Positions 47,728 through 58,330 of a stretch of 64,000 bases of DNA are shown here, piece by piece; the first letter of the stretch is position 1, and the number at the start of each line of letters is the position of its first letter. This DNA comes from Elymus sibiricus (Eukaryota > Streptophyta > Magnoliopsida > Poales > Poaceae), in the NCBI GenBank assembly GCA_039707655.1, contig CM077675.1, positions 419,367,162-419,431,161 on the forward strand, read 5' to 3'. The notes beneath the pieces are model-generated. The model ran no database searches and was not told the origin of the DNA. It saw nothing but the letters and a program-made list of their open reading frames with translations. A program made the position numbers and the translations under genes.

Positions 47728-49519
47728 TGTTGGGGAACGTTTCATGGGAAACAAAAAATTTCCTACGCACATACAAGATCTATGCATGGAGATGAGCATC
47801 TACGAGAGGGGAGCTCGGATCCACATACCCTTGTATATCGCTAAGCGGGAAGCATTAAGAAACACGGTTGATGTAGTCGAACGTCTTCGCGATCCAAATC
47901 CCAAGCCGTCCCACGATCCAATCACGATCTAGCGCCGAACGGACGGCACCTCCGCGTTCAGCACACGTACAGCTCGATGACGATCTCCTCCTCCTTGATC
48001 CAGCAAGTGAGGGCGGAGAGGTAGATGAGTTCTCTGGCAGCACAATGGCGTGGTGGCGGTGGTGGTGGAACTGATCCGGCAGGGCTTCGCCGTGCACTAC
48101 CGAACCAATCTAGAGGAGAAACAGATCTATGGGGGAGAGGGCAGCACATGGCTTTTCAGGTGGTTGGCTGCCCTCAAAACCCCCAATATATATAGGAGGA
48201 AGGGGAGGGGGAGGCAGCCCTAGCCCCTCCTCCAAGGAGGGGTTCGGCCGAACCAAGGGGGGAGAGTCCTCCCCCCACAAGGACTCCTCCTCCCACAAGG
48301 AAGGTGGAGTCTTGGGAGGACTCTTTCCCCACTGGGCCTCCTCCCACCTCCTGCGCCTGGGCCCTTAGGGGCTAGTTGCCCAGCCCACCAGGGGCTGCTG
48401 CGCCACCTCCTAGGCCCATGTGCCCCCTAGGGTGGGTGGGCCCCTCCCGGTGGAACCCCGGAACCCTCCCGGCACCCCCGGTACACTTCCGGAAATACCC
48501 GAAACTTTTCCGGTGACCAAAACGGGACGTCCTATATATCAATATTTACCTCCGGACCATTCTGGAGCTCCTCGTGATGTCCAGGATCTCATCCGGGACT
48601 CTGAACAACCTTCGGTCACCAACATACATAACTCAATAATACCGAAACGTCACCGAACGTTAAGTGTGCGAACCCTGCGGGTTCGAGAACTATGTAGACA
48701 TGACCGAGACATCTCTACGGTCAATAACCAATATCGGGACCTGGATGCCCATATTGGTTCCTACATATTCTACGAAGATCTTTATCGGTTGAACCTCTAT
48801 GTCAAGGATTCAGTTAATCCCGTACGATGTTCCCTTTGTTTATCGGTATGTTACTTGCTCGCGATTCGATCGTCGGTATCTCCATACCTAGTTCAATCTC
48901 GTTACCGGCAAGTCTCTTTACTCGTTTCGTAATACAAGATCTCGTGGCTAACACTTTAGTCACTTTGCTTGCAAGGCTCACTGTGATGTTGTATTACCGA
49001 GTGGGCCTGAGATACCTCTCCGTCACACGGAGTAAAAAATCCTAGTCTTGATCCATGTCAACTCAACAGACACCTTCGGAGATACCTGTAGAGCATCTTT
49101 ATAGTCACCCAGTTACGTTGTGACATTTGATACACACAAGGTACTCCTCCGGTGTCAGTGAGTCACATGATCTCATGGTCATAGGAACACATACTTGACA
49201 TGCAGAAAACAATAGCAATAAACTGACACGATCATATGCTACGTTCATAGTTTGGGTCTTGTCCATCATATCATTCTCCTAATGATGTGATCCCATCATC
49301 AAATGACAACTCTTGTCCATGGCTCGGAAACCATAGCCATCTTTGATTAACGAGCTAGTCCATTAGAGGCTTACTAGGGACACATTGTTGTCTACGTACC
49401 CACACATGTATTTGAGTTTCCAATCAATACAATTATAGCATGGATAATACACATTTATAATGAACAACGAAATATAATAATAACCATTTTATTATTGCCT
49501 CTAGGGCATATTTCCAACA
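47728..49519 (-). repeat. 5' LTR of F
   Basis: 1792 bp, homologous to 21561-23335. TATATATA at 47187+1000 (48187-48194) is the minus-strand TATA. The outer end ...CCAACA is followed by the ATCTG duplication at 49520-49524. Confidence 0.9.
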
Positions 49520-49524
49520 ATCTG

Positions 49525-50798
49525 CTGGGTTGGCATGGACCGAGACTGGGATTTGTCACTCCGTATGACGGAGAGGTATCTCTGGGCCCACTCGGTAATA
49601 CAACATCACAAGAAGCTTGCAAGCAATGTGGCTAAGGAGTTAGTCATGGGATCTTGTATTACAGAACGAGTAAAGATACTTGCTGGTAACGAGATTGAAC
49701 TAGGTATGGAGATACCGACGATCGAATCTCGGGCAAGTAACATACCGCTGGACAAAGGGAACTGCATACGGATTGATTGAATCCTTGGCATCGTGGTTCG
49801 ACCGATAAAGATCTTCATGGAATATGTGGGAACCAATATGGGCATCCAGGTCCTGCTATTGGTTATTGACCGGAGAGGTATCTCGGTCATGTCCACATGA
49901 TTCTCGAACCCGTAGGGTCCGCACGCTTAACTTTCGGTGATGCTAGAGTAGTATTGGGATATGTACGTTGGTGACTGGATGTTGTTCGGAGTCCCGGATG
50001 AGACCCCGGACATCACGAGGAGCTCCGGAATGGTCCGGAGGTAAAGATTTATATATGGGAAGTCATATTTTGGCTACCGAAAAAGTTTCGGGTTTTGTCG
50101 GTATTGTACCGGGAAGGTTCCGGAGGAGTCCAGAAGGATCCCTCCAGCCCCTAGGGCATGCATGAGCTGTAGGGGGGGCTAGACTTATTGGGTCAGGGGC
50201 ACCAGCCCCGCAAGGCCCATGCGCAAGGGGAAGGGGAAACCCTAAGTGGGAGGGAGTCCACTTGCCTTGGGAGGCAAGTTTCCTCCCTAGCCGCCGGCCC
50301 TCCTTGGAGGAGGGGCCTAGGGCTGCGACCAAACCCTGCCCCTTGCCTCCTATATATAGTAGAGGAGAGGGGGAGGTCTGGACACAACAATCCCACGCCC
50401 CGGTGGCAGCCCTACCTCTCTTCCTAGATCGTTTTCTCCTCAGATCGCATCTACGGTAGCGCTTGGCGAAGCCCTGCTGGGATTGCTCCACCACCATCTC
50501 CACCATGCCGTCATGCTGGTTGAGATCCCATCTGCTTCTCCTCTCACACTTGCTGGACCAAGAATGAGGAGACGTCATCGAGCTGCACGTGTGCGGAATG
50601 TGGAGGTGCCGTTCGTTCTGCGCTAGATCGGATCGGATCGTTAAGAGTACGACTACATCAACCGCGTTATATACGCTTCCTCTTAGCGATCTACAAGGGT
50701 ATGTAGACACACTCCCCCTCTCGTAGCTATGCATCTCCATGGATAGATCTTGCGTGTGCGTAGGAAAATTTTTGTTTCCCATGCAACGTTCTCCAACA
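49525..50798 (+). repeat. 3' LTR of element E, second part
   Basis: Resumes the E LTR (CTGGGTTGGCATGG...) and ends ...GTTCTCCAACA at 50798. With the first part the LTR is about 1.73 kb. Short ORFs on either strand are chance frames. Confidence 0.9.
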
Positions 50799-50910
50799 TC
50801 TTCCAGTGGCGGGCGTTAGTTCCTACCCGCCACAGCTCGCTATTATTGCCCGCCAGAGATGTCATGTTAGCAGTGGTGGTTTTGCGCTAGCACCCATCAC
50901 TGGAGGGAAA
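50799..50910. other. Possible CACTA-type terminal remnant
   Basis: Contains CCAGTGGCGGGCGTTAG, CCCGCCACAG, GCCCGCCAGAG and GCACCCATCACTGG, the CAGTGGCGGG/CCCGCCACTG words typical of subterminal repeats of grass CACTA transposons. No complete terminal inverted repeat or target duplication was found, so this is only a suggestion. Confidence 0.25.
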
Positions 50911-51143
50911 GGGTATAGTATACCAATTGTTGGTATTGCGCATTGACACACATTACTCCAAAAGGCTTAGTCATATGATTCTCAATATAACTGAACCAGA
51001 TTGAATTCATTTTGGAAACAAACGACCAAATAATTAAGTAACATTTCAAATCTGTCGGACTTAAGAAACAAGCATCAATGTATCACATCCATCTTAACAT
51101 ACTAACTAACGGTTCAGCTGCTGATATATTCATGACTTAGACC

Positions 51144-52033
51144 TTATTTCCAAACATGGTCAACGACAACCATCATTTGAAAGTCGTTGTGGTTGCTCTT
51201 CCTTATGGTGATTATCACAAGGGTGTCCACCCTTAGTTCTCTCTTTCCTGTCATGAGCTCCCGACATATGGATTCATAGAAGGATATGCTCCCGTTTGAT
51301 TCCGTCTTGCATTGAATGTTGGTGACACAACCTGTTGGTCCATGGAGCACTCCAGCGGTGCCGACGGCGGGGATGTACACTCCGGAAAACATCTTCATAG
51401 GTAACTTCTGAACTCCCCCATCATTAAGAGCAAATAGAGAGCACACAATGTTAGACATCTCACCATATTTGGTTATGAACAAAAAAAGTTGAAACAGTAC
51501 AAAACATCTCCCCATGACATTTTTAGGACGCTGGTTTTAGTTAAACGCTGAACAAAGGGCTTCCCCAAGAAAGCCACACTGGATTGTAACATCGCGATGA
51601 CATTCATGGTCTCATCTCGAGTAAGCTTCTTCATTCTTTAAGAGAGAATCATAGAATTGAATGGACCATCCTCATCATCTTGCTCATCCTCGCCAAGGCT
51701 GTCGTTATCATCCTGGCTATCCTCGCCTTCATGGTTGTCATCATGATCCTGATTGTCCTCGTCATGTTGGTTGTTTCCATCATCCTGATCATCTTGGTTA
51801 TCGTGATCATCATCGTTGTTAAAATAGAGTGTACTTACCCTGTTGACCTCTCCTTTTAAGGAAAAGACTATGTATTCTCCTCCAATAAAATTATTTTGTG
51901 AAATGTATTGCTCCCATCCATCGCCGTATATGATGGTTCTATCCTTTTGTTTACGCACATCCAGTTCGAATGTGCGCCCCTGATAATCCTCAAAGTACAT
52001 AACGTTACCGCACATATTGTTGAAGCCAACCAT
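51144..52033 (-). pseudogene. Two-B3-domain (REM-like) transcription factor gene relic
   Basis: 51638-52033 (131 codons) has the second half of a plant B3 DNA-binding fold (GRTFELDVRKQKDR, GDGWEQYISQNNF, GEYIVFSLKG), followed by a ~50-residue Asp/Asn/His/Gln acidic linker. After one in-frame TAA (51638-51640) the same frame continues (MKKLTRDETMN..., FVQRLTKTSVLK) into the start of a second B3. The remainder of the second B3 is an exon at about 51144-51415 (MFSGVYIPAVGTAGVLHGPTG...VDTLVIITIRKSNHNDFQMMVVVDHV), after a likely intron ending TTCAG. The first half of B3 number one was not found upstream. In known relatives B3 proteins bind DNA in the nucleus. The stop, the missing 5' part and the lack of a clear GT donor argue for a pseudogene; a live gene with an alternative structure is possible. 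Confidence 0.6.
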
Positions 52034-53167
52034 TATGTTGCATGTGATACACTATGAAACAGTTAATAATTAACAATAAAGTCAGTAAAACAATTATACA
52101 CATGGTTAGAATTGAATACTAATTTAAGTTAAAGACCGTTAGCACTGATTTTTGAAATTGCTTTTTCAAGAAGAGCCCGAATTGTACTGCAGTTCCAATA
52201 TTGTTTGTACATGGACATTTGTAGACATGTCAGATCTTAGGCCTCATAACCCCTAATAATCATTATGAAGCACTTATCAATTGTAAACGATTGACATGAA
52301 TACTAAATTATAAAAGTAAGATTAAAAATATTGAGATATTACCATATCACTCATTGTGAGTGACAAAATGAAATTCAACATGAACTTTGCTTAAAAGTTA
52401 ACATATTGAGTGACAGAAATTTGGCAAAATGGAAATGTATCAACATTTCGCCAAAACTTTGTCACTCCTTTTCAAATCCCTGTGAATAACATGGTAAGCG
52501 AACATGTGCTTGTCATATATGTAAGAAAATTTGACTCAATTCCACTCATACGTAAGCAAATTAACCAATATTTTCATAGTGAAGCTTACGAAAGTAATAT
52601 TGAACATATTGAGATATTACAATGCCACTCATATTGAGTGATAGAAATGACATTCTGCATGAACTTTTCTTAAAAAGTTGACATATTGAGTGACAAAATT
52701 TTGGCGCAACGGAAATGAATCAACGTTTCGCAAAAAACTTTGTCACTATTTTTTAAATTCCTGTGAATAACATAGTGTTAGTGTTTGTTCTATTAGACAA
52801 AAAAGTTTGCTCTTTTTGCACTTTGTTCAAATAAGAGTTGTACCCGTACGGAATTATCCTCTTTCTCAGTATGATCTCTATCATGATCTCTATTTGCTTT
52901 ATCAATTTGCCTATCCTACCTAGGTCTATGAATTTCTCTATCAATTTCATTACCTCATCCTTACCCATGAGGTTTGTACATTTGATCCCAAATTGAGTCG
53001 GGAGTTATTCCCGGGCATACTAAAAAAGGGTTATATAGACCCCAATGCAACCCCATCCCTTGAAAAAAGAAGGTACACCGAAAAACACGAAGATAGTATA
53101 CCATTGCCGGCTTTTGCGGATGCGAACATGGTGGCAGGAAGGCGGCGGCGGTCGAGGCAGAGGACGA
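52034..53167. other. Spacer with a diverged 168-bp direct repeat
   Basis: No gene seen. Two copies of a sequence of about 168 bp (52329-52495 and 52607-52776) share TTGAGATATTAC, CATATTGAGTGACA, CAACRTTTCGC, ACTTTGTCACT and CCTGTGAATAACAT in order. 53045-53167 is GC-richer with no recognisable content. Confidence 0.7.
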
Positions 53168-54112
53168 TGATAACCCACAAGTGTAGGGGATCATTTGTAG
53201 CTTTTTTCGATAAGTAAGAGTGTCGAACCCAACGAGGAGCTAAAGGTACAATTAATATTCTCTCAAGTTCTATCGACCGCCGATACAACTCTACGCACGC
53301 TAACGCTTACTTTACCTAGAACAAGTATGAAACTACTTTGCGGGAAGGAAACTAGAAGTACTTAGTAGGAGTAATAGATAGTTTCGCAAGAAAATAAAGA
53401 ACATGTAAATAAAAGTTAAGGGCTGTTTTAGATAAAGATTAATTAAGTTCGTTGTTTAGTAGAAAGCTTTTTTTGTAACACAAGAGAATGATTTATCCCT
53501 AGGCAATCGATAACTAGATCGGTAATCATTATTGCAGCTTTATATGAGGGAGAGGCATACGCTAACATACTTTCCGTACATGGATCATGTGAACTTATGA
53601 TTGGACCTCTAGAAAGCATCCGCAACTACTAGATATCATTAAGGTAAACCCAACCATAGCATTAACACTTCAAGTCCCCTTTACTCCCATACGCAAAACC
53701 CTTCTTACTCGGGTGTAAGATTTTGTCACTCTAGCCGCCCACTATAAGCAAGTCATGAACGTATTGCAACACCCTACATCGGGAATCCTCCACGTGTGCG
53801 TGGCACAGAAGATACCATAGCATAGCACCAAAATAAAACACACAACTCAAACCAACCACGATCATCAATCAACCCATAGGAGAAAAGAAATCTACTCAAA
53901 CATCATTGGATAGCCACACATCATTGGATAATAATATATATCATTAAGCACCATGTTTAAGGAGAGATTATAGCGGGGAAGAGACGTTTTACACCGCTGC
54001 ATAGAGGGGGAGAGAGTTGGTGGTGACGGCGGTGAAGTTGTTGGTGTAGATCGCCGTCATGATGGTTGCCACGGCGGCGCTCCGGCGCCACCGGGAGAGA
54101 GGGGGAGAGCCC
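53168..54112 (-). repeat. J: truncated Athila-type LTR, minus strand
   Basis: TGATAACCCACAAGTGTAGGGGATC and GAGTGTCGAACCCAACGAGGAGC match the inner LTR end of element A, with divergence. There is no primer site on its left, so it is a solo or broken LTR. It is cut at 54112 by the LTR start of D. Confidence 0.75.
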
Positions 54113-55613
54113 TGATACGTCCATTTTGCATCATGAATTCTTATTGATATTTATGTTATTCTTGTCCATTATTCCGCATTATGATACAATTCTTATGCCT
54201 TTTCTCTCTGAATATGCAAGGTACATCACAAAGAGGGAAATCACTAAAAAGTGGATTTCTGGACCTGAAAACCAAGAAAATGGCTAAAAATTCAGTGGAC
54301 TCCAAATGACCTAAAACTTCACGGAGAATTTGTATGGAATATATAAGAATTATTGGACCAAAAATATACCAGAGGGGGGCACCTTCTGGCCACAAGCCAA
54401 CAGGGCGCGCCCTGTTGCCTTGTGGGGCCCCAGCAGGTCTTCTGACCCCCTCTCTTCTCCTATATGGTGTGTTTTACCCTAGAAAAATCATAAGGATACT
54501 TTTGGGATGAAGCTCCGCCATCTGGAGGCGGAAACCTGGGCAGAGGCCCTTTTGCTCTCCGACAGAGAGATTCTGCCGGGGAAACTTCACTCCGGGAGGG
54601 GGAGATCGAAGCCATCGTCATCACCAACGCTCCCTCCTTCGTGGGAGGACGGACCAATCTTCATCAACATCTTCACCAGCACCATCTCATATCAAACCCT
54701 AGTTCATCTCTTGTATTCAATCTTTCTCTCAAAACCTCAGATCTGTACTTGTTGGTTACTAGTAGTGTTGATTACATCTCGTAGTTGATGCTTGTTGGTT
54801 TATTTGGTGGAAGATATTATGTTCAGATCCTTGATCTTAGTTATTACACCTCTAATCTTGAACATGTTGATGATGTGTGAGTTGTTACTTTTATTCCTGA
54901 GGACATGAGAGAAGTCTTGTTAAAACTAATCATGTGAAGTTGGTATTCGTTCGATATTTTGATGATGTGTATGTTGTTGCTTCTCTTAGTGGTGTCGTGT
55001 GAACGTTGACTACACGACACTTCACCATGATATGGGCCTAAGGGAAGGCATTGTGGAGTAACAAGTAGATGGTGGGTTGCGAGAGTGACATAAGCTTAAA
55101 CCCTAGTTTATGCGTTACTTCATAAGGGTTGATTTGGATCCACATGTTTCATGCTATGGTTAGATTTATCTTAATTCTTCTTTCATAGTTTCGGATGCTT
55201 GCGAGAGGGGGTAATCATAGGTTGTTTGTTCAAGTCAGAACATCACCTTAGCACCGGTCCACCCACATATCAAATTATCAAAGTAACGAACGTGAATCAA
55301 CTCAACATGACGAACATGACTAGACAGAAATTCCCATGTGTCCTCGGGAGCGCTTGGTTAATATAACAGTACTTTCAGGCATGTCCTTTGCTATAAAAAG
55401 GATCGGGCTACCTTTCTACACCTTTGCTACTATTGCTACTTGTCACTTGTTACGAATTATCTTGCTGCAAAACTATATCTCACTGTTACTCATAGCATTT
55501 GCAGAGAATACTTTGCTGAAAACTGCTTATCATTTCCTTCTGCTCCTCGTTGGGTTCGACACTCTTACTTATCGAAAGGACTACGATTGGTCCCCTATAC
55601 TTGTGGGTCATCA
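54113..55613 (+). repeat. 5' LTR of D
   Basis: 1501 bp, TGATACGTCCATTTTGCATC...GTGGGTCATCA, the same family type as the LTRs of A. CCTATATGG near 54459 is the likely TATA region by position. Confidence 0.87.
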
Positions 55614-55624
55614 AGACTCTTTTC

Positions 55625-55642
55625 TGGCACCATTGCCAGGGA
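55625..55642 (+). other. Primer binding site of D (tRNA-Asp, mutated)
   Basis: TGGCACCATTGCCAGGGA: the tRNA-Asp site with three changes from TGGCGCCGTTGCCGGGGA, eleven bases after the LTR. Confidence 0.8.
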
Positions 55643-55707
55643 GTGAAGCGCCTCTGGTAAGTGGAACTTGGTTCGGAAACATTTTCGATACATGCTGAAA
55701 TTTACGG

Positions 55708-56526
55708 TTGCTTGTTACTATGGACGGTCACACTTTGAGTGGCTTGTTCGGGGCATCTTCGCCTCGAACGGAAGTTGAAAAAGTTGAACCTCAACCTACT
55801 GAACCTACTAAAAAAATATATTATGAGATTCCTTTGGGTATGGTAGAGAAACTGCTAGCTAATCCTTATGACCGTACAACTCATCCTCATTACCACTTGA
55901 TACATGTAGATGAGATTTGTGGATTATTTAAGTTTGCAGGTTTATCCGGAGACAAAGTTAAGAAGAATGTTTTCCCTTTATCTTTGGAGGGAAAAGCATT
56001 AATGTCCGGCTTTTCCCTTTATCTCAAGAGAAATGATTATACAATTTTTTATGCTCGGCTTTCTCATGATGATCAATTACTACTTGATTCTTCTTCTATT
56101 GGTTCATACATAAAGAGGACTATTGAATTCAAATTGGATCTTTTGGAAGGAATTAAACACAACTCTGAAGATTGGGAATTCAACAAAGGTAAAGAGTCAG
56201 GTATAAAGCTTAAATTTGATTGTGTTAAATCCTTTATGGAAACTAACACTTTCCATGAGTTTAGAAATAAATATGGGCTTGAATCCGAGATAGTACCTTC
56301 TTTCTGTGAATCATTTACTACTCATGTTGATCTCCCTAAGGAGAAGTGGTTTAAATATCATCCTGCTATTGAAAAATCATTAGAGGAACCTGTTAAAATT
56401 AAAGAGGAAACAATTGTTTATCATGTTGATCCAGTTGTGCCTACTGCTTACATTGAGAAACCTCCTTTTCCTGTTAGGATTAAGGAACATGTTAAAGTTG
56501 TACCTATGGTTAATAAGTTATATTAG
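55708..56526 (+). pseudogene. gag of D (3'-truncated)
   Basis: 272-codon open frame. The probable start is the second Met (MDGHTLSGLFGASSP), matching the first codons of A gag. Conserved parts include HLIHVDEICGLFKFAGLSGDKVKKNVFPLSLEGKA (Athila gag N-terminal half) and DWEFNKGKESGIKLKFDCVKSFMETNTFHEF. It ends at TAG (56524) in sequence still homologous to A (where the frame reads on into protease), a few bases before the element is cut. The gag core between LSLEGKA and LSHDDQ is altered compared with A. Non-functional. Confidence 0.75.
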
Positions 56527-56545
56527 AACACCAGAACCATTGATA

Positions 56546-57815
56546 CTTGTGATCTGCGTGATAAGTATTTCCCTCAGTTAGGAAACCAAAGCTTATTGAA
56601 CCAATAGGAATATCAATTCACAACCGTCTTCAGCGTCTCCACACAAAAGAGCAAACAACTTGCACCCAACGCGGCAAGAGGGTTGTCAATAACCTTGATC
56701 TCGTTATTTGCAAGCAAGTGAAGTGTGTAGACAATAGTAGATAATTATAAATTGCAAAATAAAATAAAAAGTAAATAATGGCAACAAGGTAAAGATAGGA
56801 TTTGTAAATATATAAGTGAGTAGAACCGGGGGCCATAGTGTTCCCTAGCGGCATCTCTCATGTAGGCAACATACGGTGGGTAAACAAATTACTGTTGGGC
56901 AATTGATAGAAAAGCTCATAATTATGTGATATTCACGGTAATGATCATGTATATAGGCATCACGTCCATAATAAAATAGGCAAACTACTCCCTGCACCTA
57001 TTACTATTACTCCACCCATCAACCGCTATCCAACATGCATTTAGAGTATTAAGTAAAACATAGTAATGCTTGGAGAACGATGACATGATGTAGACAAAGA
57101 GAATTCAGTTAATATGAAGTAACCCCGTCGTTTTATCCTTAGTGGTAACAATACAAAGACGTGTCTTGTCCCTTTCTGTCACTGGGATATAAAGCACCGC
57201 CAGATTGAACCCACTACAACGCACCCCTCTCACCAAAGAAGTATCAATCTAGTTGGCCAAACTATTTCAATAAATCGGAGAGGATTACGAAGCTATAAAA
57301 ATCATGCAAATAAAATACCAGCAAGTATTCAATATCTTTTCATGAATAATCTGAACATAAACACAGAATTCATCGGATCCCAACAAACGCACGGTACAAA
57401 AGAATTACATCGGATAGATCAAAGCGAAGATGTGATGATCATTGTATTGAAGATCAAATGAGAGAGAGAGAGAGCCATCTAGGTACTAATTACGGACCCG
57501 TAGGTCCGTGGTGAACTACTCACACATCATCATGAGGGCAGCAAGGTTGATGAAGAAGCCCTCCATGATCGATCCCCCCTTCGGCAGGGTGCCGGAACGG
57601 AGCTCCAGATGGGATCCCGTCCGAACAGAGACTTGCGACGGCAGAAAAAGTGTTTCGGGATGTCCTTTAGGGTTTTTGAAATATATGTGGATTTATAGGC
57701 TAGAGAACGGGGGTAGGAGGGCCACCAGGGAGGGACAAGCCATCACGGAGCGCCGACGCCCCCTGGGCGTGCCCTATTGGCTTGTGCCTCCCTCGTGCGG
57801 CCTCCGGTATTCTCC
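56546..57815 (-). repeat. G: truncated B-type LTR, minus strand
   Basis: Plus-strand GATAAGTATTTCCCTCAGTTAGGAAACC is the complement of the LTR end seen at 45690-45720. Further matches run through GGGTTGTCAATAACC, the TCCAACATGCAT region and a TATA region (complement of CCTATAAATCC near 57695). Both LTR termini are missing. The right boundary is uncertain by about 30 bp. Confidence 0.75.
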
Positions 57816-58330
57816 CGAAGCTTCAAGGTTTTCTTTTTCTTTTTCTCTTCCGCTAGAGGTAGGTTTTGCTTCCGCGAGAGGCATAGATTTGCTTCTGCGA
57901 GAGGCACGGCCGTGCCTCTCGGAAACGGAAAAAATACTTTCTTTTCGTTCCGCGTGAGGCACGGTTTTTCCGTCCGTTTTTTTTCATGAAAAAAAGTTCG
58001 GCAGAACCTACCAACATTGGATCTAATTTTGAAGATCTAGAAATTTGGACGCATGGTTTAAGAGATAATTTTTTTTAATAAAAAGCTCTACGAAAAAAGA
58101 GAAAACTCCAGGTTGCAACAAGTGGCACACATGCAGTATGCCACTTTTCACAACCTGGGAGGTGAGAATTACCTTTGAAAAAAGTACTACTCAATTAATG
58201 ATTTCGAGCTACATGGGGCTGCTATGTATTACTTCATGCGATACTGAAGGGCCGACCAACTATAGCCCAAGCATCCCTAAAAAAACACTAGCACTTCTGC
58301 ATCATTCTCTTTTTCTCAACTAATTTTGCA
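57816..58330. repeat. Short repeats, a perfect palindrome and a hairpin
   Basis: Units of TTGCTTCYGCGAGAGGCA at about 57867 and 57889 lead into a perfect 24-bp palindrome at 57898-57921 (half-site CGAGAGGCACGG), with a related GCGTGAGGCACGG at 57952. At 58108-58158 is an inverted repeat with 20-bp arms (CCAGGTTGCAACAAGTGGCA, 17 of 20 paired) and an 11-base loop. It probably belongs to an unidentified DNA transposon or repeat family. Confidence 0.6.

Larger units (their letters stand above)
21561..49519 (-). mobile_element. F: defective Angela-type Copia element, minus strand
   Basis: LTRs at 21561-23335 and 47728-49519 in inverse orientation to E, flanked by the duplication ATCTG (21556-21560 and 49520-49524). 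The internal part is split at 26336/45779 by element B within GCGGG. Without B the internal region is about 4.95 kb, versus 5.32 kb in I1. One identified cause is a deletion of about 335 bp joining leader and gag. Pol carries several stops and frameshifts, so it is a dead copy. Confidence 0.93.
9721..50798 (+). mobile_element. Element E: old Angela/BARE-type Copia retrotransposon, host of the nest
   Basis: Remnant in three pieces separated by later insertions: pol at 9721-10379, pol plus LTR start at 19387-21560, and LTR remainder at 49525-50798. The pieces join into a continuous Copia sequence once the inserted elements and their 5-bp duplications are removed. Its 5' LTR, leader, gag and protease (about 4.5 kb by comparison with I1) are absent. 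Many stops, frameshifts and small deletions show it is older than I1 and F. Confidence 0.85.
54113..56545 (+). mobile_element. D: 5' part of an Athila-type element related to A
   Basis: A complete 5' LTR (54113-55613), primer site and gag, then abrupt loss of homology at about 56545, where an inverted LTR fragment (G) begins. It is colinear with A (8474-9720 and gag) on the opposite strand. Confidence 0.85.

Noticed and set aside
50799..50910. Complete CACTA transposon or MITE
   Set aside because: Only subterminal-like words were found; no matching terminal inverted repeats or 3-bp target duplication.
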